Shown: one piece after another, positions 17,039 to 26,849 of the stretch
How positions within the stretch are numbered: the first letter of the stretch is position 1
How the letters are laid out: each line of letters begins with the position of its first letter
Source: Accumulibacter sp.
Lineage (GTDB): Bacteria > Pseudomonadota > Gammaproteobacteria > Burkholderiales > Rhodocyclaceae
Length of the DNA stretch: 43,521 bases
Reading direction: 5' to 3'
NCBI RefSeq assembly: GCF_029255125.1
Contig: NZ_JAPUVR010000084.1
Location: forward strand, 1 to 43,521
Position numbers and translations under genes: made by a program
The notes under the pieces: generated by a model
Seen by the model: only the letters and a program-made list of their open reading frames with translations
Told to the model about the DNA's origin: nothing
Databases searched by the model: none

Positions 17039-17500
17039 TCAGTCATCACGCTTCCGATAAACGGTCGAACGGGCGCGATTGTCGTGCGCGCCCTGACCTT
17101 CGGCGGTGGAGTGCGAGTTCACGGTTCCCTGCGGAACAACGATCACGCTTTGCGCTGGATGGTTGTCATCGCGCGTTCGATTGGCGTTCGCCCGCGTCCG
17201 GTTGTAAGCCGCACCATTGGCCGCCGGAGTGCCGGTGGGCGTAGCTCCGTTGACCCCTTCAATGATGATTATGTTCGGCGTTCCCTCGAATTCGCCGCGA
17301 CGCCCTTCGATAGCGGCTCGCTGACGCGCTTCGCGGGCAGTAGCTGAACCGCCCGAGGCCGGACCTGGCGTCGGTCCGACGATGATCTCGCCCGCCGAAG
17401 GCTGGACATAGGAGAACATGCAAGCCGCCATCACTGCCACCTGACCGGCACTGCACAACCCGGCGAAGCGTCGACCCAACCACATGGTTTCCGTGTCCAT
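17039..17500 (-). CDS. Small exported Asn/Arg-rich protein of unknown function
   Basis: 153 aa from the ATG at 17500, which has AGGGA upstream; a TTG at 17518 is less likely. The N-terminus (about 1-38) carries a hydrophobic stretch (SAGQVAVMAACMFSYVQPSAG) that could be a signal peptide. The mature part is low-complexity: Pro/Gly/Ser-rich, a coiled-looking basic region (TAREARQRAAIEGRRGEF), a short hydrophobic strand (NIIIIEG), then Asn/Arg-rich sequence (NRTRANANRTRDDN). It is the second gene of the cluster, 32 nt after the CsgG-like gene. Composition fits a secreted fibre or adhesive protein, but no function can be assigned. Confidence 0.72.
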   Translation of the reverse strand: MDTETMWLGRRFAGLCSAGQVAVMAACMFSYVQPSAGEIIVGPTPGPASGGSATAREARQRAAIEGRRGEFEGTPNIIIIEGVNGATPTGTPAANGAAYNRTRANANRTRDDNHPAQSVIVVPQGTVNSHSTAEGQGAHDNRARSTVYRKRDD

Positions 17501-17532
17501 TTCATTCCCTGGGCGCAAATCAACTTCAAGGC

Positions 17533-19092
17533 CTAAGGCGCAACCGTGATATCGACGATGCTGGTCACTGCCGTCGGGTTATTCTGCTTGTACTGACCAA
17601 TAATGTCGTCAACCGATTTGGCCGCCAGCGGGGAGAGATCGCGCGCGCCGCGCAAGCTGCTCGGAATGATCAGCTCGCGATCCGAGGCGATGCACGCAAC
17701 GCGTTCTGCTCCGGGTTTGTCGAAGCGGATCTTGAATCCACCCGAAGGCAGCCTGATTCCCGCCCCTGCTGGAACCGACGAGTCGGGACGGAACTGGTTG
17801 GGGAAGATGCGCGCGGTCGTGCGCGAAACGTCTTCGTAGTAGCAATAGGCCGTGCCTTGCGCGTTCAAAGACAGGGTCATATTGAGGAACTCGCCGACCT
17901 TGTAGGACGGCTTGGATCCCCGATCAGTGTCCAGCTTCAGCCGGAAGACCGGATTCGGCGCGGTGGCCGGCGTCGCCACCGGCGTCGCCACAACCTGGGC
18001 AGCGGCCGGTGGTTTGGCCGACGCGCTGACGCCGGGCACGTAATTGGATTTCGGACCGCCGGCCGCCGGCAGGGCGGCAATTTGGTTCTGCAGATCGTCC
18101 AGCAGGCTGGCGTAGAGGTCGAAGTTCAGCGCCCCGTCGGCCACCAAGCCGGCCGCAGCCTGATACTCGGCGACCGCCGTCTTCAGCGCTGGACTCGGCG
18201 CGCCGTTCAACGGCCCGGCAAAACGACCCATGCCGGCGAGCTTGCGCTGCACGAAGAGAATTCTGTCGCTCTCCTTGGCACCGTCATACCACTCTCTGGC
18301 CTGCTCGCGAATCAAGGGATTGGTAACGTCGGTGTCCAGGCACTTCCAATAGGGCACCTGTGTGAATTTCCCTAGCGCCTCGATCAGCCCAAGCTCGACC
18401 AGCGTGCGCGTCGCCGCGCCGACGCCCTCGTTGCGACTGATGTCGATGTTGAAGCTCAGGCCAAGCTTGCCGATCTTCCCTCCACCCTCGCCAGCGACAC
18501 CGCCTTTCAGGAGCACCAGCGTATTCGACGTACTGGTAATCGGGATGATCTTGCGTGTCGCCGCGTTACCGATGCTGATATCCATGCTGATCAGGTCGTA
18601 CGAATCGTCTTTCGAGGCGCCGAAGTCGAGAAACGGTAGAGAGAAGCCGGCACCTTTGTTCTTGCGCACCGTACTGTCGTCCATCTGCGTGATCGAGCCG
18701 CGGATGTAATAGTCGGGCATGGTCCGGCTTTCTTCCCCGCGTGCCGCAAAGAGCGCTGCCAAGTCGTCTGCGGCAGAGTGAAAATCAATGAAATCAAATG
18801 CGTTGCTCTTAACGGTCATTTTCGAGACGGCCGTGATCAACATTTCCTTGGTGCCCGTCTTGACCTTCCCGGTTTCGTCGGGGATGCCGGCCGAGGTGAT
18901 TGCGATGCCCTGTTTGCCGTATGCATAAAACAGTTCATCCATACAGCGCAGTGACTGGGTGAAGTTGGTGATTGTCTTGATCGCCGGGGTCTTGGGCGCC
19001 GCACTTCCGGCGACTTCAGCGCCGATATCCTGACACAACCCAGCTACTGGCAACAGCGACAACGCGAGCAAAGACCGGCTTAAGGTTTTCAT
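17533..19092 (-). CDS. CsgG-like exporter domain fused to peptidoglycan-binding-like and DUF4384-like domains
   Basis: 519 aa; ATG at 19092 with AGGGG upstream. Signal peptide about 1-20; the sequence AGLC lacks a proper lipobox, unlike the CsgG lipoprotein. Residues about 35-270 look CsgG/HfaB-like: MLITAVSKM, DYYIRGSITQMDD, the membrane-strand-like MDISIGNAATRKIIPITSTS and the closing TRTLVELGLIEALGKF. Residues about 275-340 resemble a PG_binding_1 domain (FVQRKLAGMGRFAGPLNG, ALKTAVAEYQAAAGLVADG). After an Ala/Pro linker, residues about 385-470 match DUF4384 (GSKPSYKVGEFLNMTLSLN, GTAYCYYEDVS). CsgG proteins export curli subunits across the outer membrane; the same job for the repeat proteins encoded downstream is inferred. 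First gene of the cluster. Confidence 0.82.
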   Translation of the reverse strand: MKTLSRSLLALSLLPVAGLCQDIGAEVAGSAAPKTPAIKTITNFTQSLRCMDELFYAYGKQGIAITSAGIPDETGKVKTGTKEMLITAVSKMTVKSNAFDFIDFHSAADDLAALFAARGEESRTMPDYYIRGSITQMDDSTVRKNKGAGFSLPFLDFGASKDDSYDLISMDISIGNAATRKIIPITSTSNTLVLLKGGVAGEGGGKIGKLGLSFNIDISRNEGVGAATRTLVELGLIEALGKFTQVPYWKCLDTDVTNPLIREQAREWYDGAKESDRILFVQRKLAGMGRFAGPLNGAPSPALKTAVAEYQAAAGLVADGALNFDLYASLLDDLQNQIAALPAAGGPKSNYVPGVSASAKPPAAAQVVATPVATPATAPNPVFRLKLDTDRGSKPSYKVGEFLNMTLSLNAQGTAYCYYEDVSRTTARIFPNQFRPDSSVPAGAGIRLPSGGFKIRFDKPGAERVACIASDRELIIPSSLRGARDLSPLAAKSVDDIIGQYKQNNPTAVTSIVDITVAP

Positions 19093-19164
19093 TAGTCCCC
19101 TCTGAACATGTGAGCGTCAGCTTCCCCGGCCGGCAGGCACAATGCCGCCGGATGGTCACTCTGC

Positions 19165-19195
19165 AGTATAGCCTGTCTCCGCTGCGCCAGCGCAA
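19165..19195 (-). promoter_or_regulatory. Candidate sigma-70 promoter for the CsgG-like operon
   Basis: On the minus strand TTGCGC (19195-19190) and TATACT (19170-19165) are separated by 19 nt; the -10 matches 5/6. The spacing is long, which fits an activator-dependent promoter, and a CRP-like site lies just upstream. The predicted transcript start near 19158 leaves a leader of about 65 nt before the ATG at 19092. Confidence 0.42.
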
Positions 19196-19214
19196 GCGCC
19201 CGCGATGGCCGCCG

Positions 19215-19230
19215 CGTGAAGAAAGTCACA
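19215..19230 (-). promoter_or_regulatory. CRP/FNR-family binding site candidate
   Basis: TGTGACTTTCTTCACG on the minus strand matches the CRP core TGTGA-N6-TCAC at nine of nine core positions (the last base of the right arm differs). Its centre is about 64 bp upstream of the predicted transcript start, near the class I position (-61.5). A cyclic-nucleotide-responsive regulator of the CRP family could therefore control this cluster. Inference from pattern and position only. Confidence 0.5.
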
Positions 19231-19575
19231 CTTTTCGTGTTCCAATGTGCGCTCGATCCCGACTCGCCAAAGGCATCGGCAAACAGACCACGCCACCAAC
19301 ACGACATCTGAGCGTCATGCTGCGGCCGCCTACCACGTCCTGTGGTCTGAATAACGCACCCCAGCTTCCGCGGTTGACTGTGCACCAGCCCGCCCATCGC
19401 GCACCGGCGGCTGGCAGAAAAAGCGTCCAAAACGGCGTAGCCTCCCCAGCGCGTACCTCTTTGTGGGGTTAACGGCCCCTGCTGGCAAAACTTTAGGCAA
19501 CGGCGCGGGCAGTTTGGCGATCAGGACAAGTCGCTAGCCGGCTGGCGCCAACGCTTGGCGAAGCTGCGGCAGCGT

Positions 19576-21525
<1,950 letters not shown>

Positions 21526-21558
21526 TTCCCGGATACTTTGTCGTGGAAAAACTCTATA

Positions 21559-23322
21559 TTATAGCGCAGAGTGCCAGCCGCCGCCGGATCCACTGCCAAC
21601 GCCAATCGCCGTCAGGTACTGCTGCTTTTCCTCACTCGACAAGCCAGCAAGACCGAGCTTCTGTATCTTCGCCTGCAGCAGAGAAAACGCGCGTCTCCCG
21701 GCGTGCTCGCGCAGCCGCGCCAGTGCGCCCTCGAACTCCGCTTCAACCTCGTCTTCGGCCAACTGCTGTTGCATTAGTTCAGCCGCCGCCTCCTGCAGGA
21801 CAGACTCGTCGTCCTTGCCACGCAGGCACTCCAACAGACTTGCGTAGCCAGCATCCGCCGGCGTCTTGCCAGCACCTGCCAACTGGCCAAGCAGCCGTAC
21901 GACGCGCGCCTCGGCCGATGCCTCCGGCAGCAGGTCGAGCGGTACGCGATGAATCAACTGCGGTCGCTGCAGAAGAATGCGCAAGAGCTTTCTGGGCAGA
22001 GACGGCGGGCGCCGCGACGGGTAGGCGGGCGGCAGCTGTCGAGTGACCGCCGGCAGCCCGTACAGGCTCTCGACCTCACTCTGCGCCAAGCCGCTTAGCT
22101 TGGCCAAGCGCTTGACGAGCTGCAGTCGCAGCAACGGTGACGACAAGCGGGCAAGCATCGGCCGCGCTTCGGCAAGCAGTCTGGCGCTTCCTTCGGCGCT
22201 CGCCAGATCGCAGCGACCGGCCAGCTCGCGCAGCATATACTCGGAGAGTGGTGTCGCACGCTCGACCAACTGGCCGAGCGCGGCCGTGCCATTGCGCCGG
22301 ACAAAACTGTCCGGGTCATCGCCTTCCGGCAGGAAGACAAAACCGATTTCTTTCTGCTCGGGCAATACTTCGAGGCTGTTCTCGAGCGCCCGCCACGCTG
22401 CCTTGCGGCCCGCTGCGTCGCCATCGAAGCAGAAGATGATCTTGTCGGCCTGGCGCAAGAGCTTCTGCACGTGGGCAACTGTAGTCGCCGTACCAAGCGC
22501 GGCCGCGACGTTGTCGATCCCATGCTGCGCCAAGGCGACCACATCCAGGTAACCCTCAACCACGATTACCTGGTTGCGCGCACGTATCGCCAAGCGCGCC
22601 TGCGGCAGACCGTAGAGCTCATGGCCTTTATGAAAAAGCGGGGTTTCTGGCGAGTTCAGGTATTTCGGCTCGCCTTGCCCGACGACGCGACCACCGAAGG
22701 CGATGACTTCGCCGCGCAGATTGATGATCGGAAACATCACCCGATCACGAAACCGGTCGTACAAGCGTCCTTGTTCGTTCCTGGTGACCAAGCCCAGTGC
22801 CTGCAGTTGCGGGCTAGCGTACTCGGCAAAAGCTCCGGCAAGCGCCTGGCCCGCGTCCGGCGAATAGCCGAGGCCGAAACGACGCGCGACCTCGCCACTC
22901 ACGCCGCGCGCCTTGAGGTAAGCAATCGCTTTGTCCGAGCTTTTGAGCTGCTCGCGGTAGAAGCGCGCGGCGCGCGCCATCAGTTCAGCCAGCCCCTGGG
23001 TCGGTGCTGCCGGCGCTGGCGCGACCCCGTGCTGCTCGGGCAGAGAAAGCCCAACCCGAGCGGCCAAATCCTTGACGGCATCCTGGAAGCCAACCCCGGC
23101 GTAAGCCATCATGAAACCGATGGCAGTCCCGTGCGCTCCACAGCCAAAGCAGTGGTAGAACTGTTTGCTTGGGCTAACGGTGAAAGACGGGGACTTCTCG
23201 TTGTGGAACGGACAACAAGCCGCGAAATCGGCGCCGTGTCTTTTCAGCGGGACATAGCCATCGATCAGTTGAACCAGATCAACGCGCTGGAGCAGTTCGT
23301 GAATGAACGATTCCGGAATCAT
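21559..23322 (-). CDS. dnaG: DNA primase DnaG
   Basis: Makes RNA primers at the replication fork. 587 aa from the ATG at 23322, which aligns with the usual family start (MIPESFIHELLQRVDLVQLI); an ATG at 23337 would add five residues but sits inside the sequence next to a stable hairpin. The CHC2 zinc ribbon has C37, H40, C58 and C61 (CPFH and CFGC). The catalytic core has the TOPRIM motif (VVEGYLDVVALAQHG) and the acidic FCFDGDAAGRKAAWRALE segment. The C-terminal helicase-interaction region follows a proline/arginine-rich linker (PPAYPSRRPPSLPRK). Confidence 0.97.
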   Translation of the reverse strand: MIPESFIHELLQRVDLVQLIDGYVPLKRHGADFAACCPFHNEKSPSFTVSPSKQFYHCFGCGAHGTAIGFMMAYAGVGFQDAVKDLAARVGLSLPEQHGVAPAPAAPTQGLAELMARAARFYREQLKSSDKAIAYLKARGVSGEVARRFGLGYSPDAGQALAGAFAEYASPQLQALGLVTRNEQGRLYDRFRDRVMFPIINLRGEVIAFGGRVVGQGEPKYLNSPETPLFHKGHELYGLPQARLAIRARNQVIVVEGYLDVVALAQHGIDNVAAALGTATTVAHVQKLLRQADKIIFCFDGDAAGRKAAWRALENSLEVLPEQKEIGFVFLPEGDDPDSFVRRNGTAALGQLVERATPLSEYMLRELAGRCDLASAEGSARLLAEARPMLARLSSPLLRLQLVKRLAKLSGLAQSEVESLYGLPAVTRQLPPAYPSRRPPSLPRKLLRILLQRPQLIHRVPLDLLPEASAEARVVRLLGQLAGAGKTPADAGYASLLECLRGKDDESVLQEAAAELMQQQLAEDEVEAEFEGALARLREHAGRRAFSLLQAKIQKLGLAGLSSEEKQQYLTAIGVGSGSGGGWHSAL

Positions 23323-23338
23323 TTCACCAACAAACATA

Positions 23339-23362
23339 GCCGCCTATCGACAGACAGGCGGC
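23339..23362 (-). other. Hairpin immediately upstream of dnaG
   Basis: GCCGCCT (23339-23345) pairs perfectly with AGGCGGC (23356-23362), with a 10-nt loop. It ends one base from the ATG at 23337 and 16 bases from the ATG at 23322. It would bury a start at 23337 and leave 23322 usable; it may also lower dnaG translation relative to rpsU, as expected for a scarce enzyme. Inferred from sequence only. Confidence 0.4.
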
Positions 23363-23405
23363 CGCTCTGGGACGAAAAGCAGCGACGCGAGGGCGGCTGC
23401 TAGGG

Positions 23406-23618
23406 CTAGTACAGCTTGGGCGGCAAGGTCTGGCTGCGCATCCGCTTGTGATGCCGTTTGACGGCTGCTGCCAGTTTGCGCTTACGTTCGGCCGTCGGCT
23501 TTTCGTAGAACTCGCGCGCTCTCAGCTCGGTGAGCAAACCGGTCTTTTCGACGGTGCGTTTGAAACGGCGAATGGCAACTTCGAACGGCTCGTTTTCCTT
23601 TACGCGAATGGCAGGCAT
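23406..23618 (-). CDS. rpsU: 30S ribosomal protein S21
   Basis: Small-subunit protein that contacts the 3' end of 16S rRNA during initiation. 70 aa, the usual length. The sequence [20 protein letters not shown] with [20 protein letters not shown] and a basic C-terminus is typical of proteobacterial S21. It heads the rpsU-dnaG-rpoD operon, with a good promoter about 55 bp upstream. Confidence 0.98.
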   Translation of the reverse strand: MPAIRVKENEPFEVAIRRFKRTVEKTGLLTELRAREFYEKPTAERKRKLAAAVKRHHKRMRSQTLPPKLY

Positions 23619-23673
23619 CGACTCATCCCAGGCTAGAAATCAAAAGTGGATCATACACACAGGCAAGCGTTCG

Positions 23674-23703
23674 ATTGTAAACTGAAACGGGGATGGCTTT
23701 CAA
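23674..23703 (-). promoter_or_regulatory. Promoter of the rpsU-dnaG-rpoD operon
   Basis: TTGAAA (23703-23698) and TACAAT (23679-23674) on the minus strand, each matching 5/6 of the consensus, separated by 18 nt. The predicted transcript starts near 23667, about 50 nt before the rpsU ATG. I saw no LexA box, unlike the E. coli operon. Confidence 0.65.
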
Positions 23704-23743
23704 CACCCGAGAACGGCTTGATCGCTCGATCATGCTCGATTCA

Positions 23744-23772
23744 TTGACCAGCCTGACGACTTGTGCTGTAAT
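23744..23772 (+). promoter_or_regulatory. Promoter of the tRNA-Val gene
   Basis: TTGACC (23744-23749) and TGTAAT (23767-23772), 5/6 matches each, with an optimal 17-nt spacer. A GC-rich discriminator (CCGGGC) follows, as in stringently controlled stable-RNA promoters, and transcription would begin about 9 nt before the tRNA. It is divergent from the rpsU promoter, about 40 bp away. Confidence 0.7.
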
Positions 23773-23788
23773 CCGGGCTTCGACGAAC

Positions 23789-23863
<75 letters not shown>

Positions 23864-24010
23864 GCCTCATCGGCTCGCTTAAGAGGATGCTGAGGGTCTG
23901 GTCACAAGCGCGTTGAACGCAGGGCGAACCGGGAGCGATCGCCGCAAGCGCCGGCTCAGCAGACGAGCAGGCCAGACGACCGAGAACGCGCCGCGGACGA
24001 GGCCAGCCAG

Positions 24011-24892
24011 CTAGGCCGAGTTGCGCCTCAGCGCCAGCGCGACAAAGACCGAAATCAGGCCAGCCAACGTCCCAGCGACGAAGCCAACCGTAAGCAGCAG
24101 TCCTTTTTTCGGACTGACCGGTTTTTCCCACACAAAGATGTCTTCGATGACCTTCGGCCCTTGCGTCGCTGGCGGGTCCAGTGCGGTTTCCAGCGCCATG
24201 ATACTCTGACGCTCATTGAAAAGCTGGCTCTCTTTCTGGACACGCAGAGCAGTCATCAGCGAAAGCTGTGTAAAGCGATCGTCCTTGACGCCGACGTTGG
24301 CAACCACCTTTCCCAACACAGTCAGTTCCTTCTCCGCGCTTGCCAGCCGTTCGCGGGCAATCGTCAGATCCAGGCGCATGCGATCAAGTGCCGGCTTGGC
24401 GATCTCGGCGTGCTTCTTCGCCAGTTCGGCGACGGCGCCATCAACAATTCGGCGCGCACCGTCGATCGTCTCGGCTCTCGCCCTGATCTCGATGAGCGCG
24501 CTGTTGCCCATCGCCGACGTGCTCTTGGCCACGTTCAAGGACAGGTGTTCGCCATCGGCGACTCCCTTTTGCGAGCGCCTCAGGTCGGCCAGCCATTCGC
24601 CGTGTCCAAGCATTTCGGCGACCCGCAGTTGAAAGGCCGGCGTTCGCATGCGCTCGACCGCCTGGGTCGCGGCTTCGACCGGAGCGCTGGCCAATTGTCC
24701 GACCACGCCGATCTGACCGACCTGCACCATCGCCATCGCCTCATACTTGGGTGTGATCAGCCAGATGGCCAAGCCGCCGGCAGCAAGGCCGGCCAGCGCC
24801 CAACCAGTCACCAAGCGCCAGCGCTGCCGCACGTCCTGCCATAGTTCCGGCAAACCAACCGCCGCTTGCGCGGGCCGCTCGTTCTGTGTCAT
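24011..24892 (-). CDS. Wzz-type chain-length determinant
   Basis: Inner-membrane polysaccharide co-polymerase that sets O-antigen or capsule chain length with Wzy. 293 aa. Two membrane segments bracket a periplasmic domain: TM1 about 27-46 (LVTGWALAGLAAGGLAIWLI) and TM2 about 264-288 (GLLLTVGFVAGTLAGLISVF). The TM1-proximal ITPKYEAMAMVQVGQ and the proline motif before TM2 (KPVSPKKG) are characteristic; the periplasmic part is largely helical. No tyrosine-kinase domain is fused. It is the promoter-distal end of the locus, 31 nt after the dehydratase gene. Confidence 0.88.
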   Translation of the reverse strand: MTQNERPAQAAVGLPELWQDVRQRWRLVTGWALAGLAAGGLAIWLITPKYEAMAMVQVGQIGVVGQLASAPVEAATQAVERMRTPAFQLRVAEMLGHGEWLADLRRSQKGVADGEHLSLNVAKSTSAMGNSALIEIRARAETIDGARRIVDGAVAELAKKHAEIAKPALDRMRLDLTIARERLASAEKELTVLGKVVANVGVKDDRFTQLSLMTALRVQKESQLFNERQSIMALETALDPPATQGPKVIEDIFVWEKPVSPKKGLLLTVGFVAGTLAGLISVFVALALRRNSA

Positions 24893-24923
24893 CGATGTAG
24901 CACTCCCCGTCGAATTGCCGTGC

Positions 24924-26849
24924 TCAATGCAAGGCTACTCCCGCCCCTGGCAAGCGCGCAAAGGCGCGCCAGAGCAGTTTCCCATCGCCGTGCCGAGCGG
25001 GTGCGTACTCCTGGACCATCGACTGCAGCAAGGCAAGCACTCTTTCGTAGTCAAACGCCTGACACGCGTCCTCGAGGTTCGCCAAGTGATCCCGCAAGAC
25101 CGCCCATGGAACCTCGTGCTCATAGGCGCGCATGATCAGCGGATGCGTTGTTCCCTCCACATGTTCACCGATCAGAAGTTCTTCGTAGAGCTTTTCGCCG
25201 GGCCGCAAGCCTACGATCTCGATCGCGATGTCGCCGTCGGGATGTTGCTCGTCGCGCAGCTCGAGACCGCTCAGGTGCACCATCCTTCGCGCCAGATCGA
25301 TGATCTTCACCGGCTTACCCATATCGAGGACATAGACCTCGCCCCCCTGACCCATCGCGCCCGCCTGGATCACCAGTTGCGCCGCCTCGGGAATCGTCAT
25401 GAAATAGCGGGTAATCTCCGGATGGGTCAGGGTGATCGGGCCGCCGCTGGCAATCTGCTTGCGAAAGAGCGGCACGACTGAGCCCGACGAACCAAGTACG
25501 TTGCCGAAGCGAACCATGCAGAAGCGCGTTTTGGCACCGCTTCTGGCCAGCGCCTGCAGAATCAGTTCCGATAGCCGCTTGCTCGCGCCCATCACGTTGG
25601 TTGGCCGTACTGCCTTGTCGGTCGAGATGAGGACAAAGGTTTCGACGCCGGCGGCCAGTGCTGCTTCGGCCATGCAGCGCGTCGCCACGGCATTGTTGCG
25701 CAAGCCTTCGATCGGATTGTGCTCGACCAATGGAACGTGCTTGTAGGCCGCTGCGTGATAGACCGTCTGCACGCTGAAGCTGGTCATGATCATCTGGTTG
25801 CGCCGCTGATGACTGACCGACCCGAGCAGCGGCACCACCTCGACGCGCAGCTTGCGCGCGGCGCACAGCGAGCTGAGCTCCTGATCGATCGAGTAGAGCG
25901 CGAATTCGGTCAGATCCATCAGGACCAGGCGCAGCGGGCGAAGGAGAACGAGCTGGCGACAGAGCTCCGACCCGATCGACCCGCCGGCACCCGAGACGAG
26001 AACGACCTTTCCCGTCACGCACTGGCTGAGCAATTGCGGATCAGGGGCAGCCGACTCGCGTCCGAGCAGATCCTCGATCTCGATCTCCCTGATTGCATCC
26101 ACAGAAATGCGGCCGTCGACCACATCGGCCATTCCCGGAACCAGCTTGACCCTGCAGTGCAGGCCTTCCAGACGCTCGATGATTTCCGCGCGCCGTGCGC
26201 GGGTGAGCGACGGTATTGCCAGGAGGACTTCGTCTATCCTCTTGCTGGCGACCAGCCGCTCGAGACTGTCGGGCGAATAGACACGCAGCCCGGCGACATC
26301 GGTGCGCTGCAAGGCTGGATTGTCGTCGCACAGCGCGAGCGGCGCGTACTCGCGACCGGCACGCAGCGCGCTGGCCAACTGCATCCCGGCGCTGCCGGCA
26401 CCGTAAATGACGACGCGCTTGCGCACGTCGGGCCCGCGCTCGGAGCGCACGACGAAACTGCGCGCCAGGAAGCGGGTGGCGCCAACGTAGACGATCGCCA
26501 GCAACCAATAGATCGCCAGGACGCCACGCGACAACCCGGGGGTGTGTGTCAGGGCGATGCCGGCCGCGAGCAGCAGGACTGAAACGGTGACGCCGCCCGC
26601 GACGACGAAAACCACCGTGCCTTCCATGAACCGGACGACCGCGCGGTAGAGCCCCAGGCGGACGAAAACGGGAATCGCCAGCACCGGTGCCGCCAGCATC
26701 TGCCACCCGTAGCCGTCCAGGTCAGGGCGCAGCGTTTCGAAACGTACGACGAGCGCCGACCAGAAGGCAAGCACCAGCAAGACGTAGTCCGCCGCCATGG
26801 CGACGAACTGCTTCTGCTTGCGCGGCAGCGCCAGGAAGCGCCTCAGCAT
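24924..26849 (-). CDS. Membrane-bound nucleotide-sugar 4,6-dehydratase (CapD/WbpM family)
   Basis: 641 aa. Four N-terminal membrane helices (about 15-125) are followed by a first Rossmann-like domain (VVIYGAGSAG, 146-155) and a second extended-SDR domain with the NAD-binding motif SGAGGSIGSE (286-295). The conserved AAYKHVPLVE, LISTDKAVRPTNVMGASKR and FCMVRFGNVLGSSGSV segments identify the CapD/WbpM family, which converts UDP-GlcNAc to a 4-keto-6-deoxy sugar, the precursor of FucNAc, QuiNAc and related residues. Its start overlaps the aminotransferase end by 7 nt. The exact product cannot be read from sequence. Confidence 0.93.
   Translation of the reverse strand: MLRRFLALPRKQKQFVAMAADYVLLVLAFWSALVVRFETLRPDLDGYGWQMLAAPVLAIPVFVRLGLYRAVVRFMEGTVVFVVAGGVTVSVLLLAAGIALTHTPGLSRGVLAIYWLLAIVYVGATRFLARSFVVRSERGPDVRKRVVIYGAGSAGMQLASALRAGREYAPLALCDDNPALQRTDVAGLRVYSPDSLERLVASKRIDEVLLAIPSLTRARRAEIIERLEGLHCRVKLVPGMADVVDGRISVDAIREIEIEDLLGRESAAPDPQLLSQCVTGKVVLVSGAGGSIGSELCRQLVLLRPLRLVLMDLTEFALYSIDQELSSLCAARKLRVEVVPLLGSVSHQRRNQMIMTSFSVQTVYHAAAYKHVPLVEHNPIEGLRNNAVATRCMAEAALAAGVETFVLISTDKAVRPTNVMGASKRLSELILQALARSGAKTRFCMVRFGNVLGSSGSVVPLFRKQIASGGPITLTHPEITRYFMTIPEAAQLVIQAGAMGQGGEVYVLDMGKPVKIIDLARRMVHLSGLELRDEQHPDGDIAIEIVGLRPGEKLYEELLIGEHVEGTTHPLIMRAYEHEVPWAVLRDHLANLEDACQAFDYERVLALLQSMVQEYAPARHGDGKLLWRAFARLPGAGVALH

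Larger units (their letters stand above)
19093..19575 (-). other. 483-bp intergenic region between rpoD and the CsgG-like gene
   Basis: I see no credible gene here; short open frames exist on both strands but have no ribosome site or recognisable protein. It holds a candidate promoter and CRP-like site for the CsgG-like gene (annotated separately). Just after the rpoD stop is a perfect 6-3-6 hairpin, CGCCAACGCTTGGCG (19546-19560), without a T-run, so the end of the rpoD transcript is unclear. The middle (about 19240-19540) shows nothing I can name. Confidence 0.6.

Noticed and set aside
19092-19472. Open frames of 112 and 120 codons on both strands between rpoD and the CsgG-like gene
   Set aside because: No ribosome site, no protein-like pattern and they cover the candidate promoter; GC-rich DNA gives such frames by chance.
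21558-21563. Perfect TATAAT overlapping the dnaG stop, as a separate rpoD promoter
   Set aside because: No acceptable -35 hexamer at 16-19 bp and no extended -10; kept only as a remark under rpoD.
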